Shown piece by piece: positions 23,590 through 34,300 of a DNA stretch of 64,000 bases; position 1 is the stretch's first letter, and each line of letters starts with the position of its first letter. A program made the translations under genes and the position numbers. Source of the DNA: Coleophoma eucalyptorum (taxonomy: Eukaryota; Ascomycota; Leotiomycetes; Helotiales; Dermateaceae); assembly GCA_026120035.1 (NCBI GenBank), contig JALRME010000029.1:372001-436000 (forward strand), in the 5' to 3' direction. A model generated the notes under the pieces. That model had not been told where the DNA came from, did no database searches, and worked only from the letters and a program-made list of their open reading frames with translations.

Positions 23590-23593
23590 ATGA
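23564..23593 (+). promoter_or_regulatory. uORF overlapping the rtc1 start as ATGA
   Basis: A nine-codon frame with two in-frame ATGs (23564 and 23570) ends with a TGA that shares three bases with the rtc1 ATG. Two more short frames (ATG at 23532 and 23556) lie just upstream. A role in limiting or tuning rtc1 translation is inferred from position only. Confidence 0.5.
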
Positions 23594-26500
23594 ATAAGGG
23601 CAATACTATTATGCGAAAGCTGCTTCGGCAGCCAACCAACATCAACGGCCATGCCGACAGCAGCATTAACGACTCTCCACAGCTCCGGCCCAGCGCGTCT
23701 CAAAATACAGTATACTCTGCTGGCTCCCCAATCACATGTCTCGATCGATCGCCAGATGGTAGCCATGCAGTTATCGCTGGCCCGAAAGTTTTCAGAACTC
23801 TCAAGATAGACGGGTCAACGATATCAGAGGATACCGACCTACGCGCTCTTATCACTGACTACGCTGCGAACCACGATATTTCGGCCGCTACGTCAGACCG
23901 TCTGACTATCAAGTCAGTAGCATGGTCGCACGGCAGCGAAGATACCAAAATATTGACGGCTTGTGCCAACGGGCGAGTGACTTTGTACGACTTGAATAAA
24001 CTAGGGGAGGGTCTAGAAGTTGCACGTATCCATGATCATACTCGGCAGGTCCATAAGCTCGCGATCAACCCATTCAGAGCGCATGTTTTGCTCTCAGCCA
24101 GTCAAGATGGAACAGTTAAGAGCTTCGACATCCGAAATCGAATACAGGGTCGAAGTGGGCTTGTTCTGAAAACGTGGCAGAATTTTAAATGCAATGCAGA
24201 TGCGGTGAGAGATGTGAAGTGGTCGCCAATTGATGGCATGGAGTTCGCATGCTCTACGGATGCTGGAGTGATCCAGAAATGGGATTTGAGGAAAGGCACC
24301 GCACCAGTGCTGAAAATACCTGCGCATACAAAGGCTTGTTTCTCGATAGCATGGCATCCAGATGGCGAACACTTAATCAGTGGTGGCCTTGATCAAAAGT
24401 GCTATGTCTGGGACTTTTCAAAGAAGGGGGAAAGGAATCAAAAGTACAAATATTCTTTTGACACTCCTGCACCTGTTTCACATGTATCGTGGCGTCCTGC
24501 TTGCTGGTCTGCTACTGCCCAAGGAAGACGAGCTGCCCAAGTGACTGTCTCATATGATGACACGAACTCAAATAAAATACCAAATCCTTCAGTTCATATC
24601 TGGGATCTTGCGAGACCTGGAATCCCCTTCAAGGATATTGAGCAGTGGAATAGTGCTCCAACAGGATTACTTTGGAGTACACGGGATCTTCTCTGGGGTG
24701 TCGATAAGGATGGTCGGTTTACTCAAACTGATGTTGCCTTCGTTCCAAAGGTCATTGATCGACGTACTCCTTCGGATCTGTCATTCTCCTCAAACGGCGA
24801 TCTTTTGATGGTTTTAGAAGAACGACAGACACCACACAGACCTCGACCTACAATCAGCCCCGCAGATGTACCTTCCAACTTCAGCCAAAGCCCAAGTGGA
24901 CCACACTTGAGTGTAAGTCGAAGTGATTCTGAAGACGACGTTATCGGAGGCTTCCTTGGGCCCAAGCTTAGGAAAAGCCTTGGAAGACATGGCGCGCGAT
25001 CTACTCATGCATCAACTGGCACCCCTAATTCAAGCATGAATGGCAGCACTGGCAAAACTGAGAATAAAGTCATGTCTTTAGACGAAGCTGTCATGGTCAC
25101 AGGTCAATATGAACCTCAACAAGTGATGGCTATTGGACATGCACCATCAACAGCTAAGCGCTCTCTTTATGAGTACCTTACAAACCGTTATCTTTCCCGC
25201 CTGGAAAAATCACGGTCAATTCCATACAGTGTACAGACCCCTGAAGTTCTGCTGGCTGCAACCACTGAGTATTTTGCGAGGACTGCAGAGCATGTAGGAC
25301 ATTACAGGCTAGCTCAAACCTGGCGAATATTAGGTTATACCATGGGCATGCTCCTAACAAGACGGGCTGAGTATCATCGACAGTCTAGACTGGCACCGCA
25401 GAAGCCTGCTGAGAAGCAACAAGAGAACAAGCAGGTTAAGGCTGAGAAAGACAGAGGCGAAGAGACCCCAAGGAAGCTCCCACGATCGCCATCCCCTCTT
25501 GAGAGTCCGGCATATCCTGCAGGAAGGTCTATAATTGCTGAAGAGATGGAAAGCACGTCAAATGTGGCTACGCCGCTTGTACGTCCTGTACGTGATACAT
25601 TATCAGGGGAGACCTCCGAGTCGATGACTACACCGTTGACTAGCGATGAAAATGTTGAAAGCGATGTCCTCAAGCTTCCACCACCATCATTCTCGGCCAG
25701 TCCAAGTCCGATTCCTGTTCCAGGAACAATCCAGTCCCCAAAAAAGTCTCCCGAAGAAGCTTCCAATCTTGAAGGATACGACTTTTACGGTGTGGATTCT
25801 ATTTCTCCAGCTGGGAACCTGGCCACGGTCCCTCAGAGAAAGCAACCACTTCGACTTGACTACCCTGAGCTCAGTAGCTCTTCACAACGCATGCAAGTTG
25901 CCCGTCACGATTCTGGAGAGAGTTTTGCAATGTTTTCAACTTCAGGAGACTCACAATCCCGATTCATGAGCTCTTCAGAAAGCGACATGGCTCAAAGTAT
26001 TGACAAAGAGAGTGGCAAGTCCCTACGCGAAGCAGTTTCGACATGGGAAAATAGCTTTACTTCTAGCTCCGCTGGTCATCGCCCAAGTGTTGATTCCTTA
26101 AATGATCCGCAATATTCAAGCTTCGATGGACACAATGCTTCAGCTTCAAGTAATGGGCTTACACATGCTTTACCACAAAAGAGACCTTCTCCGCCAACGC
26201 TGATTGTGCAACAAGCATCGTTCCGTGAGGCGAATGACGATGCCAAAGAAGATGAAGATACTTATGATGCCCAAGATAGCCTCCAGCATCTCTCCGACGA
26301 CCCGAATATTATTGAAAATGATTATTATTCGTGGCCAAACGATCCCAATTTCGTGGACTCACCAATCGATCCCACCGTGCTAATACAGCGTACAATCCAA
26401 TTTGAGACTCAGACGGGAGTGCTGAACGCGTCAGCAATCATGCTTTTATTTGGGCCTCTGTTGCCCCCAAAGACACTGGATACAGTTCAATCAGCAGCCA

Positions 26501-27156
26501 TCCTTCGGCAGTATCACCAACGGCTTCAGAACTTTCAACTATTCACCGAGGCAACTCTTCTTCGGAATCTATGTGTACCTGCGTATCCTGCTGTTTGGGA
26601 GGACTCTCAGAACGACACTAATGTTGGCTATTTCTGTACAGACTGCCAAAAGCCGCTGGAAAATGACCCTCTAATACCAGGCTCTATGTGGCGGTGTCCA
26701 CGATGCCGAGGCGGTATTGATGGCTGTGCGGTATGTCGACATCGTGACCCGGAAGAAACCCTTGGCTCTGGAGAGAAGAGCATCTTGCTGTGGTGGTCTT
26801 GCCCGGGATGTGGCCATGGTGGCCATTTGACGTGTATGCAAGCATGGCACGATGCGCCCTCGGATGGTTGCTGCCCTCTGGAAGGTTGTCTGCATCCATG
26901 TTTACCGGGACCCTGGCGCGAACAGCGCGAGGCGGAGAAACGGGTATTACAAGCCAAGGAGATGGATAGGCTCGTTAGAGAGAATTCAGTAGCAAGAGGT
27001 AAAGCTAGAAGTGTCAGTGTGAGGAGGGACGCTCGAGAAGTAAATCAGAGCAAGGCCGTGGAAGGTGTACGAGTTGCATTAGCCTTAAGTCAAGGCTCCG
27101 GAGGAATGGAGAGAAGGAGGAGCGTCAAGGTCATTGCTCCGGGTGAGAAACACTAA
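23590..27156 (+). CDS. rtc1: Rtc1/Sea2/WDR24-like WD40-RING protein of the SEA/GATOR2 complex
   Basis: A single-exon 1188-residue protein. Residues about 45-330 are WD40 repeats (for example HDHTRQVHKLAINPF, SASQDGTVKSFDIRN, WHPDGEHLISGGLDQKCYVWD). A long Ser/Pro-rich linker follows, with a helical segment around residues 510-600. The C-terminus (about 1014-1100) is a Cys/His zinc module: C-x2-C pairs (CTDC, CPRC), CAVC, then CPGCGHGGHLTCM. This architecture is that of WDR24 in animals and Rtc1/Sea2 in yeast, part of SEACAT/GATOR2, which opposes the TORC1 inhibitor SEACIT at the vacuole in response to amino acids. The frame is open further upstream, but the first ATG in it is at 23590. The gene is intron-free over its length, unlike its neighbours. 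Short uORFs precede it. Confidence 0.9.
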   Translation: MNKGNTIMRKLLRQPTNINGHADSSINDSPQLRPSASQNTVYSAGSPITCLDRSPDGSHAVIAGPKVFRTLKIDGSTISEDTDLRALITDYAANHDISAATSDRLTIKSVAWSHGSEDTKILTACANGRVTLYDLNKLGEGLEVARIHDHTRQVHKLAINPFRAHVLLSASQDGTVKSFDIRNRIQGRSGLVLKTWQNFKCNADAVRDVKWSPIDGMEFACSTDAGVIQKWDLRKGTAPVLKIPAHTKACFSIAWHPDGEHLISGGLDQKCYVWDFSKKGERNQKYKYSFDTPAPVSHVSWRPACWSATAQGRRAAQVTVSYDDTNSNKIPNPSVHIWDLARPGIPFKDIEQWNSAPTGLLWSTRDLLWGVDKDGRFTQTDVAFVPKVIDRRTPSDLSFSSNGDLLMVLEERQTPHRPRPTISPADVPSNFSQSPSGPHLSVSRSDSEDDVIGGFLGPKLRKSLGRHGARSTHASTGTPNSSMNGSTGKTENKVMSLDEAVMVTGQYEPQQVMAIGHAPSTAKRSLYEYLTNRYLSRLEKSRSIPYSVQTPEVLLAATTEYFARTAEHVGHYRLAQTWRILGYTMGMLLTRRAEYHRQSRLAPQKPAEKQQENKQVKAEKDRGEETPRKLPRSPSPLESPAYPAGRSIIAEEMESTSNVATPLVRPVRDTLSGETSESMTTPLTSDENVESDVLKLPPPSFSASPSPIPVPGTIQSPKKSPEEASNLEGYDFYGVDSISPAGNLATVPQRKQPLRLDYPELSSSSQRMQVARHDSGESFAMFSTSGDSQSRFMSSSESDMAQSIDKESGKSLREAVSTWENSFTSSSAGHRPSVDSLNDPQYSSFDGHNASASSNGLTHALPQKRPSPPTLIVQQASFREANDDAKEDEDTYDAQDSLQHLSDDPNIIENDYYSWPNDPNFVDSPIDPTVLIQRTIQFETQTGVLNASAIMLLFGPLLPPKTLDTVQSAAILRQYHQRLQNFQLFTEATLLRNLCVPAYPAVWEDSQNDTNVGYFCTDCQKPLENDPLIPGSMWRCPRCRGGIDGCAVCRHRDPEETLGSGEKSILLWWSCPGCGHGGHLTCMQAWHDAPSDGCCPLEGCLHPCLPGPWREQREAEKRVLQAKEMDRLVRENSVARGKARSVSVRRDAREVNQSKAVEGVRVALALSQGSGGMERRRSVKVIAPGEKH

Positions 27157-27703
27157 CCGGAGTATTAGGCTTCTAAGTACTGGGCGTTGGGGATTGGGAA
27201 GAGTGATACCCGGAGGTAAAGTCTTGGTTTGGATACTGTAAATAAAGCCTACTTCTAATCATGGTTTTCTCGACGGTGTCTTCGTTGACTGTTTGCAATA
27301 TTGATGACGGTTGGCCTTCATGAGCCACACTTAACTTCATATGACGACAGCGCCACGATGGCGAGAGGGAACCTCAATCCACAAGGGAAAACAACTCAGA
27401 ATCTCACTACGGGCCATACCCTCTCCATGCCCTCCCCTCCCCTCCCCCCGGTTTCCAGCTCTGCCCATTAATCACTCAGCTGTATCTGAAAATCGCACCA
27501 AATGCCGGTGACAAGGAAAATCTTTCGATCCCTGAAAGTAGTGGGCCTACCTTTGTGCGTTACTTCGTGTGCGTGTGTGTATGTGTATGTTTGTACGTGT
27601 TGGAAAGGTGTTGGATTTTTTGAGCAACTGCATATGCATCATGTGCACTATGGTTGCGCGCGCTTAACCTGGGCTGTTGGTTAAAGAAAAGCAGGGGGGG
27701 CCG

Positions 27704-27752
27704 AGGCAAGGCAAGGTAAGGCAGGGCAGGGCAGGACAGGGCAGGGCAGAGA
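27704..27752 (+). repeat. Degenerate GGCAA/GGCAG pentamer array
   Basis: About ten imperfect 5-bp units (GGCAA shading into GGCAG, with single changes such as GGTAA and GGACA). It is strand-asymmetric and purine-rich, and sits at the left end of the low-complexity block. Confidence 0.75.
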
Positions 27753-27954
27753 AGGATTTCAGCGCCGTGAGGTGCCGTTAGTGATGCGCAAGGATCGGGC
27801 TGAGGTGCCGCACACGCAATGAGACGCTTGACCTGTAACCCTTGGCGAGGGGGAGAGGGGGGGGGTGGTGAGGGAAGGGGTGGGTGGATTGCTCCGGCTT
27901 GAATGAAGGTGTTTGTTACGCGCAGATGCCGTTGATTTTTTTTAACATTTGATT

Positions 27955-28236
27955 TTTTTTTTTTGGACCCTTGCGAAGAAAGACGGGTCGTGAATAGTAG
28001 GGGTGGTGTTTTTTTTCTTCTGTTTTTTTTTGTGTTTTTTTTTTGGACCCTTGCGAAGAAAGACGGGTCGTGAATAGTAGGGGTGGTGTTTTTTTTCTTC
28101 TGTTTTTTTTCTTCTGTTTTTTTTTTGTGTTTTTTTTTGGACCCTTGCGAAGAGAGACAGGTCGTGAATAGTAGGGGTGGTGTTTTTTTTCTTCTGTTTT
28201 TTTTTTTTTTGTGTTTTTTTTGGGGGGGGGGGGGGG
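27955..28236 (+). repeat. Three-copy poly-T minisatellite ending in a 15-G run
   Basis: A 44-bp core beginning GGACCCTTGCGAAG occurs three times (starting at 27965, 28045 and 28139), separated by T-runs interrupted by CTTCTG and GTG. The spacing is 80 bp then 94 bp; the longer unit contains one extra CTTCTG-T8 block. Copies 1 and 2 have identical cores, and copy 3 has two substitutions. The array ends with 15 consecutive G at 28222-28236. Confidence 0.9.
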
Positions 28237-30016
28237 AATTAAAATGAAAGAACTCGTCGCCGGAAGATCGTTCCGTGAAAATGGTTGGTGGTGCTTTCCA
28301 TGATTCCTAAACTAACTTGTATGTGATATGGGCACGCGAATATAGGATCCAAGACAGAGAACCCGCACTTGAAGTGGAAAGATGTACCTTGAAGGCGAGG
28401 GTTTCTACATGATACATTTCTAACCTTAACTGTGGGCAAGAGAACACTGCAGACAAAGAAGTCCTCTCTCTCTAGTGTTGCAAGAAAGCCGCATCGTCTA
28501 TCACGTATTTTCTGTAGCTAAGTGAAAATCGTCACAGATGGCAAACTCACCTCCTCTCTCCACCGCCACGTAGATCCAGCAGAGATCCTAGATCGTAAAG
28601 CATGGACTTTGTATCGTCCAAATACGACCACTTGATAAGCTAAAGGCTGCGCGGCAGAGGATCTTGTGGCTGACGTCGTCTGTTGTGCGACTGATGCAGC
28701 ACCACAGCCCTACTCTAAATCAAAATGTGATAAAAACGTAAAAGCCCTATACGTTTCCAAATCCCTAAACTCTAAATGCCGGTAATACTAGCTATATCGA
28801 CGACATTCAAAATGCGTATAAAAAAGAGCTTGGCATATATAATCATACATCCGATTCAAAAAGACCACCTAAAAAGCCACTCAAACCCCCCGAGCATAGG
28901 AGGGGGAAAGGGGAAAGAAGCTCAAAATCCTGGACGCGGAAATGTACTGGTGCTGAGCCGTTCGTTGCAAATCGGAAGCTTCCCTTCTATATATGTAAGT
29001 TTTGTTTATATATTTATTTATTTATCTGGAGGCAATTTCAAATTGCTCAGCCGCCGCGGGTGATTTCTTTTGCTACTTTCCGGATTTGCGAAATATCCCG
29101 CTCTAATCTCGCGTGGTCAAATCCATGTACAATCATCGTTATCGTTTATCTAAAGGCACAGGCAGGAAGAGAAGGAGAAGGGGAGCAGGGCTCTCTCATG
29201 TGCTTGGTTTCACAGTCCTGGCAAGTGATACGATATCAACATGCTTTTGGTCTATATCGAGCTAGCTGGGAAGGCAATCTGGGTAAAACAGTGACGAAAA
29301 TTACGGTTTTGTGTGTGCAGAACGCCTTTTTTAGTGTGACTGGTGTTTTGAAGGTTGGCTTGCTCTTGAAATATTAGCTGCAGCCCAAGACCCGGTTTAT
29401 AAGAACGCGGCGTAGCATGAGACATGCATAGTAGCAGATATTGATTCAGTATCAGTCTGCGTATATTTCTATTTGGTAGACTTGCGAAAAGTCCGCCTAG
29501 GGTGGTTTAATGTGGGAATTTAGCTAGGCTTTCCATCTATCTTCAGATACCACAAGTTGAATGTAAGAAGTATTTGTAGCCGTCTTGAAAGCTCAATGAT
29601 GTCGAATACCGAGATCTAAGAAAATGTCATGACTCATGATATACGCAGTAACCAAAAAGTAGCTTTAATAAAAGGATAGACAAAGAAAGAAATGTTGTCA
29701 AAGCTTTAGCATAAATGCTTGCGATGACCAGAATCGAAGAAGTACAACAAAATATGACTTTGAAGAAATACAGAATTCTATAACATCATTGGTAACAACG
29801 CAGTGCTCTGTGTTCACTAGACCCTCCATATCAAAAAAACGATCGCTTCCTCCCAATAATGCTAAAACGCCAAGCGAGTGTGATTGCCGAATGTATCCGT
29901 AAATTGCATTGCCATGTTCCTTCTTGCGAAGTCGAGTATGAATATCTTGAATGGACGGACCGTGTTGCCAGTAAGACGATTCGTATGTTTTGACGAAGCA
30001 CTGTCGTCAATATTCA

Positions 30017-31306
30017 TCACCTCAGACTAAGTGCCTGGTCATTCCTACGAAACCTCTTCTTCCCACATACAGGATCAAGATACTCTGCGTAATGAATATC
30101 GTCCCATTCTCTCTTAAGTGGTTCCTTGGTATAATTCTCCTCAACATCGTTCTTGATCATATTGTCAGCAATGAGCTCCCATTCATGTCTTATGTGCAAC
30201 TCAGGGCCGACAACTAAGACCTTCCCATTCCGTTGTTTCGTCTTGGTGTTATGAGGAGAGATGTAAGTACTCACATCGGCGTCCGACCAGATTCGAGTCC
30301 GGTCCCTGTGCCTCTTAAGCCTCATTTCGAGTGCTGGGGTATGCATGTTCTTCTTGAATTTGCGGTTGAACTTCTCAGTCACCAGCTTCCACGGTAGGCG
30401 GTCGTGTAAACGAGCTTGGACAATAAACTGCGTCTCCACAAGCATGGCGTTGTTGATTTTCCGGTCTTCACCGCTATCATCATCGATACCCTGAGATGGG
30501 GACTTCTCTGTTTGCGGGCTCATTATGGTGACAGAACTTTGTGGACTCCGAGGAGAGGCATCTGGAGTAGCCTCAGAGGGAAGGGATGTTTGGGGCGTGG
30601 AGTAGTCTGAAGTTGTGGAATTTTGCCGTTGTGGTTCAAAATATGTTCTCGAGGAGTTTTTCCGACTACTTGGACTTGGAGCAATTAATAACGGAGCTTG
30701 ACTCCTACTATAAGTGCCTGCCCTTGGCACAGTGTTTGGTAATCCGCTAAAATCGTTGAGCCCTTGCCAATCGTTTGGTGCCATGATGGGGCTTGTCGTT
30801 GTAGCAGAGATCGGTTGAGGACTTGAAGTACAACCTGCAGAAACTGTGAAGCTTCCAAAGTATGGTGCGTCACAAAAGAATGGCGACGGGGGAAATTCGG
30901 CCTCCGTGGTTGATATACGAGGCTGGTATGAAGGTCCATTATCCCCACGGATTTTATACTTCATAGGAGACTTAGGTCTCAAATTGGAATAACCGTCATT
31001 CATGGTCCAGAAATGGTAACTCGGAGAGACAGTTGCTGGAGATACTGGTTCATGTTTGATTGAGACGGGGCGTGTTCTTGAGGGAATTGCTGGAGAAACT
31101 AAGTTTTGAACTGGAGTTATCAAAGAAGCATCGTAATGTACTGGTAGGTTGAAAGACGAAACCTGCTTCGAATTAGATTATGCTCCACTAAGTCAGTGTC
31201 CTTGAGGTCAACATACAGCACTGTAAGGAGTCAGGGCAGGCGGCCAATCCTGATGGGCATATTGCTGCTGCCGTTCGGAAGAGATTTGATATGTGGTTTC
31301 CCCCAT
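30017..31306 (-). CDS. SANT/Myb-like fungal protein of unknown function
   Basis: Model: complement join(30017..31162, 31217..31306), 411 residues. The first exon (MGETTYQISS...) ends at a GTATGT donor and joins in phase to VSSFNLPVHYD. The N-terminal ~270 residues are Ser/Pro/Thr-rich and probably disordered, with many SP and TP sites (SPATVSP, SPRSPQSS) that could be phosphorylated. The C-terminal ~140 residues are compact and basic: RLPWKLVTEKFNRKFKK, ALEMRLKRHRDRTRIWSDADV and HEWELIADNMIKND resemble Myb/SANT helices in many filamentous-fungal hypothetical proteins. DNA binding is therefore likely but inferred. A GTGAGT inside the C-terminal part was tested as an intron and does not close in phase with the nearby TTAG. 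Confidence 0.75.
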
Positions 31307-34300
31307 TGTTAATCCTTAGATATCTGTATTAAGTTGACGATAGATTTGTCCAAAGGCCGACAGATACCAGTAAAGACACGGAAGTGTGTTAAGCAGAATG
31401 TAGCTGTGAGCACAAGGCAGAGATGAACCAGAATGTAATGTAGAGTAGTTTCTTTGATCAACTTCCATAGGACTGTCTCCAGAAATTATAGGTACGAAGT
31501 TCTCAGGAGTACGCCTTGCGGTCGAAAATACAGACTGATGTAACGAGGAGAAAGCCTGACTGGCCGGACCTAAGTAACATACAACGAACGGTACTCCTGC
31601 TGACCTATGACTTCCGCGGATGGTGAAGGCTCAGCGTGACGGAGCCTGGGCTATGAAGGGACTGTAATGAGGTCGCAGGAAAGAAAATGCAGATACTGGG
31701 TAGGAGGCCATAATAACCGCCGGACTACTAGGAGACTTATGAAGCGAGGAATAAACGGCATTTTGATGACGGGCGCACATCCAAATGCTTAATACCCAGC
31801 TTCGAATGCCAGTCATCACTCAACACTGATTCCTGCAGCCGGCATTGGCGATCCATCTGGAGACTCTACTGTTGGTTAACGCTGCGGGGTCATGAGCGAA
31901 AGAGGAAGTAGAAGGCAGCAAGCTTCAAGGGTTAAGGAAGGCCCGCATCATGGCTGTCTGAAGCGCTAGTAGACAATCATTTACATCGGTTTAATCCGGA
32001 AATCTGTGCATCACGGTTGCAACCCAAATCTCGAAGGATACTTACTTGCTATCTGCCGTTATGTGCGATAGTTGGTCATCGTGCCTGGGTTGCCAGCGGG
32101 AGCAGATTGGGATGAGCATCCTGAACCGGTGTTATCAGCCTTGAGGGAGATCGAATTCAAGAGTGGCCCGTATCTGTGCTTCGACAAGACTCCAGTCGAT
32201 TTGCCTGCGCCTTGCAGACGAGACCGCGGCCCATGGTGCCTGTCTCCGTAACGTGATTGAGCCGTCTCGAACGGATGGACCCGACAGTTTGGTTGTCGGT
32301 GATCCAGACAAGTCGTGGACGAATAACATGAGGTTGATATGCATCTCACAGGGGCAAAAGCAGCCTGGCGCGTCTACGCGCGCGCATTGAGGGTCAACTT
32401 AGTCTGTGATTTGCTTGCATTGCGGCACAGCAGTCGCAAGCATTGCCAGACGATATTTCGCCCTCCGAGAGGGTTGCGAGAGGCTCGATTTTGCCGCGAA
32501 AGATCGATCCTCTGCATGATCAAGTCGAGCTCCTGGTTGTTACTTGGACTTGTTACTCGTTGGAGTTGGACTTGGACGTGGACGTGCAGCTGGTTGCGTG
32601 AGGAAAGCGCTTGTGCACCATGAGAGTTGGATTAAGTCGCTGCCATTTTGGCGAGCTATGGTGTCAGAACGAGCAATGCCCTCCACCCCTGACGGCATCT
32701 GGTCTCCGCCCGTGCGAAAATTGGCCTCACACCATCCGCATCATGATGTGACCCGGAGAGGACTGTTGTGACTAGTGCTGCATGGCATGACTGATTCGTG
32801 ATTGTCATTTGGCAGCGGTTGTGTCAACCCCTCCCTTGTCGGATCCTCCATATCAGGAACCCGGGCGGGGCTATCAACAGGTGCACTTCCCACTCGCACC
32901 GTTATGTCTTGTGTGTGTTCTTCAGGGTTCTGGTAGAATTGCAGAGGCAAAGGCCAGAGACGACCGTGGCTGCACCGTGGCCTGTGCTGTGTGGGGAGAA
33001 GCGATGTTGCCGCCGTCGACCTCACTGTACCCTTGGCAAACCTGCCTGGAGTTGGTCGACAAGGTCTCAGACGCCTGCCCTGCATAGGCTTTCCATATTG
33101 CAAGTTCGCAAAGAGAGTGGTCTTCATTCGAAGCATCCACGAATTAGTCCAACAGACTCGGCATTGCCATTCGGCCAACTAAGAAGAACCCTTACGAAAT
33201 CCGTCACCAAGGATGGGTTTAGTTGTCAAAGTCGGTGGTTGTCAAGCAGTTCGGTTACGACGACGGACCACAGACCCGCTTCTACATGGATTGCAGCCGC
33301 TGCAGCCTTCGGATAACACGAGGAAGTTGCGAGGTCTATCTGTTATGCTCGACTCTGTGCACACGAAGTCGACATTATTTGGTAAATCGCAAAATTCACG
33401 AGCAATATGAATAGCAGAATTGTGGAGACAATATATTCCGGTGATTGACTGACCTTTCCGGTCCGGGGTATCTGGTCGAGGTTTCTACTTGGTTGATAAA
33501 GTGGTACTCGCTTGCCGAGGAGTCTCCTTCGGAAGAGCTTCCCCGGCAGGCGAGGAGAACAAAATTGTGACTGCTGGCATGGAACAGCCATGTACCTGCT
33601 GAATCTATATATTTCCTAAATGAGCCGTATTGAAGAGTCTCTAGATGCCATGTTGCAAAAGGCGAAACATCTGCAAGAATGCTAGTCGTCATCGCTTGAG
33701 AAGCCGTTACTGCGGTTGCGGTTGTGGGTGTGACGGTCACGACGACCCAGGATAGGAAAATGAGCGAGATACTAACCCCTGCCGACTTAACATCTTCAAT
33801 CTTTCGGCGGTCCGTTCGAAGTTGTTGATTTCGGGAATAGAATGTCATGCGATGAGGTAACATAACTCCAAGCTAAATTACAGAGGCTATCTCTTTACCT
33901 TCTCCAAGACCAGATGACTGCATTTGCAATGTATGCACTGTGACTTCGGCATGCGAGTGCTCCATTTTGTGACCATTCATCAGTGAAGGATCGCTTCAAG
34001 TGAAAGTGGATGCTGCCGATAAGGTGCGGATGCCGAGTTTTGAACTCGCTGCAAATACCTGGCTATCCATAAATCGAACTTTAAATAAGTCTTGCTTGCT
34101 TGATGCTTCTTCGTCATGACTTGTGAGGCAAGGGAAATTAGTTGCGACGTAAGGGCCTGCCAGGACAGACACACCCTTGCTAGGAACGAGCACTCAATTC
34201 AGCAATATTGGCCGTTGTGAAATGGAAGCCCAAATGCAACAAGTCCTTTTGGGATGAAAGGTTCTGAGAGCTGTGGGTCAGTTTGATGGCTTGTCAGCGC

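Larger units (their letters stand above)
27157..30016. other. Tail-to-tail spacer with low-complexity DNA
   Basis: A 2.9-kb convergent region between rtc1 and the SANT-like gene. From 27.4 to 28.3 kb it is strongly skewed: C-rich then TG-rich tracts, GGCAA/GGCAG pentamer repeats, G-runs, a poly-T minisatellite and a 15-G run. The rest is AT-rich. No coding gene is supported; a noncoding transcript cannot be excluded. Confidence 0.6.

Noticed and set aside
30230..30291. Possible GTGAGT...TTAG intron in the SANT-like gene
   Set aside because: The 61-nt interval does not restore frame with the downstream codons, and the unspliced frame is continuous.
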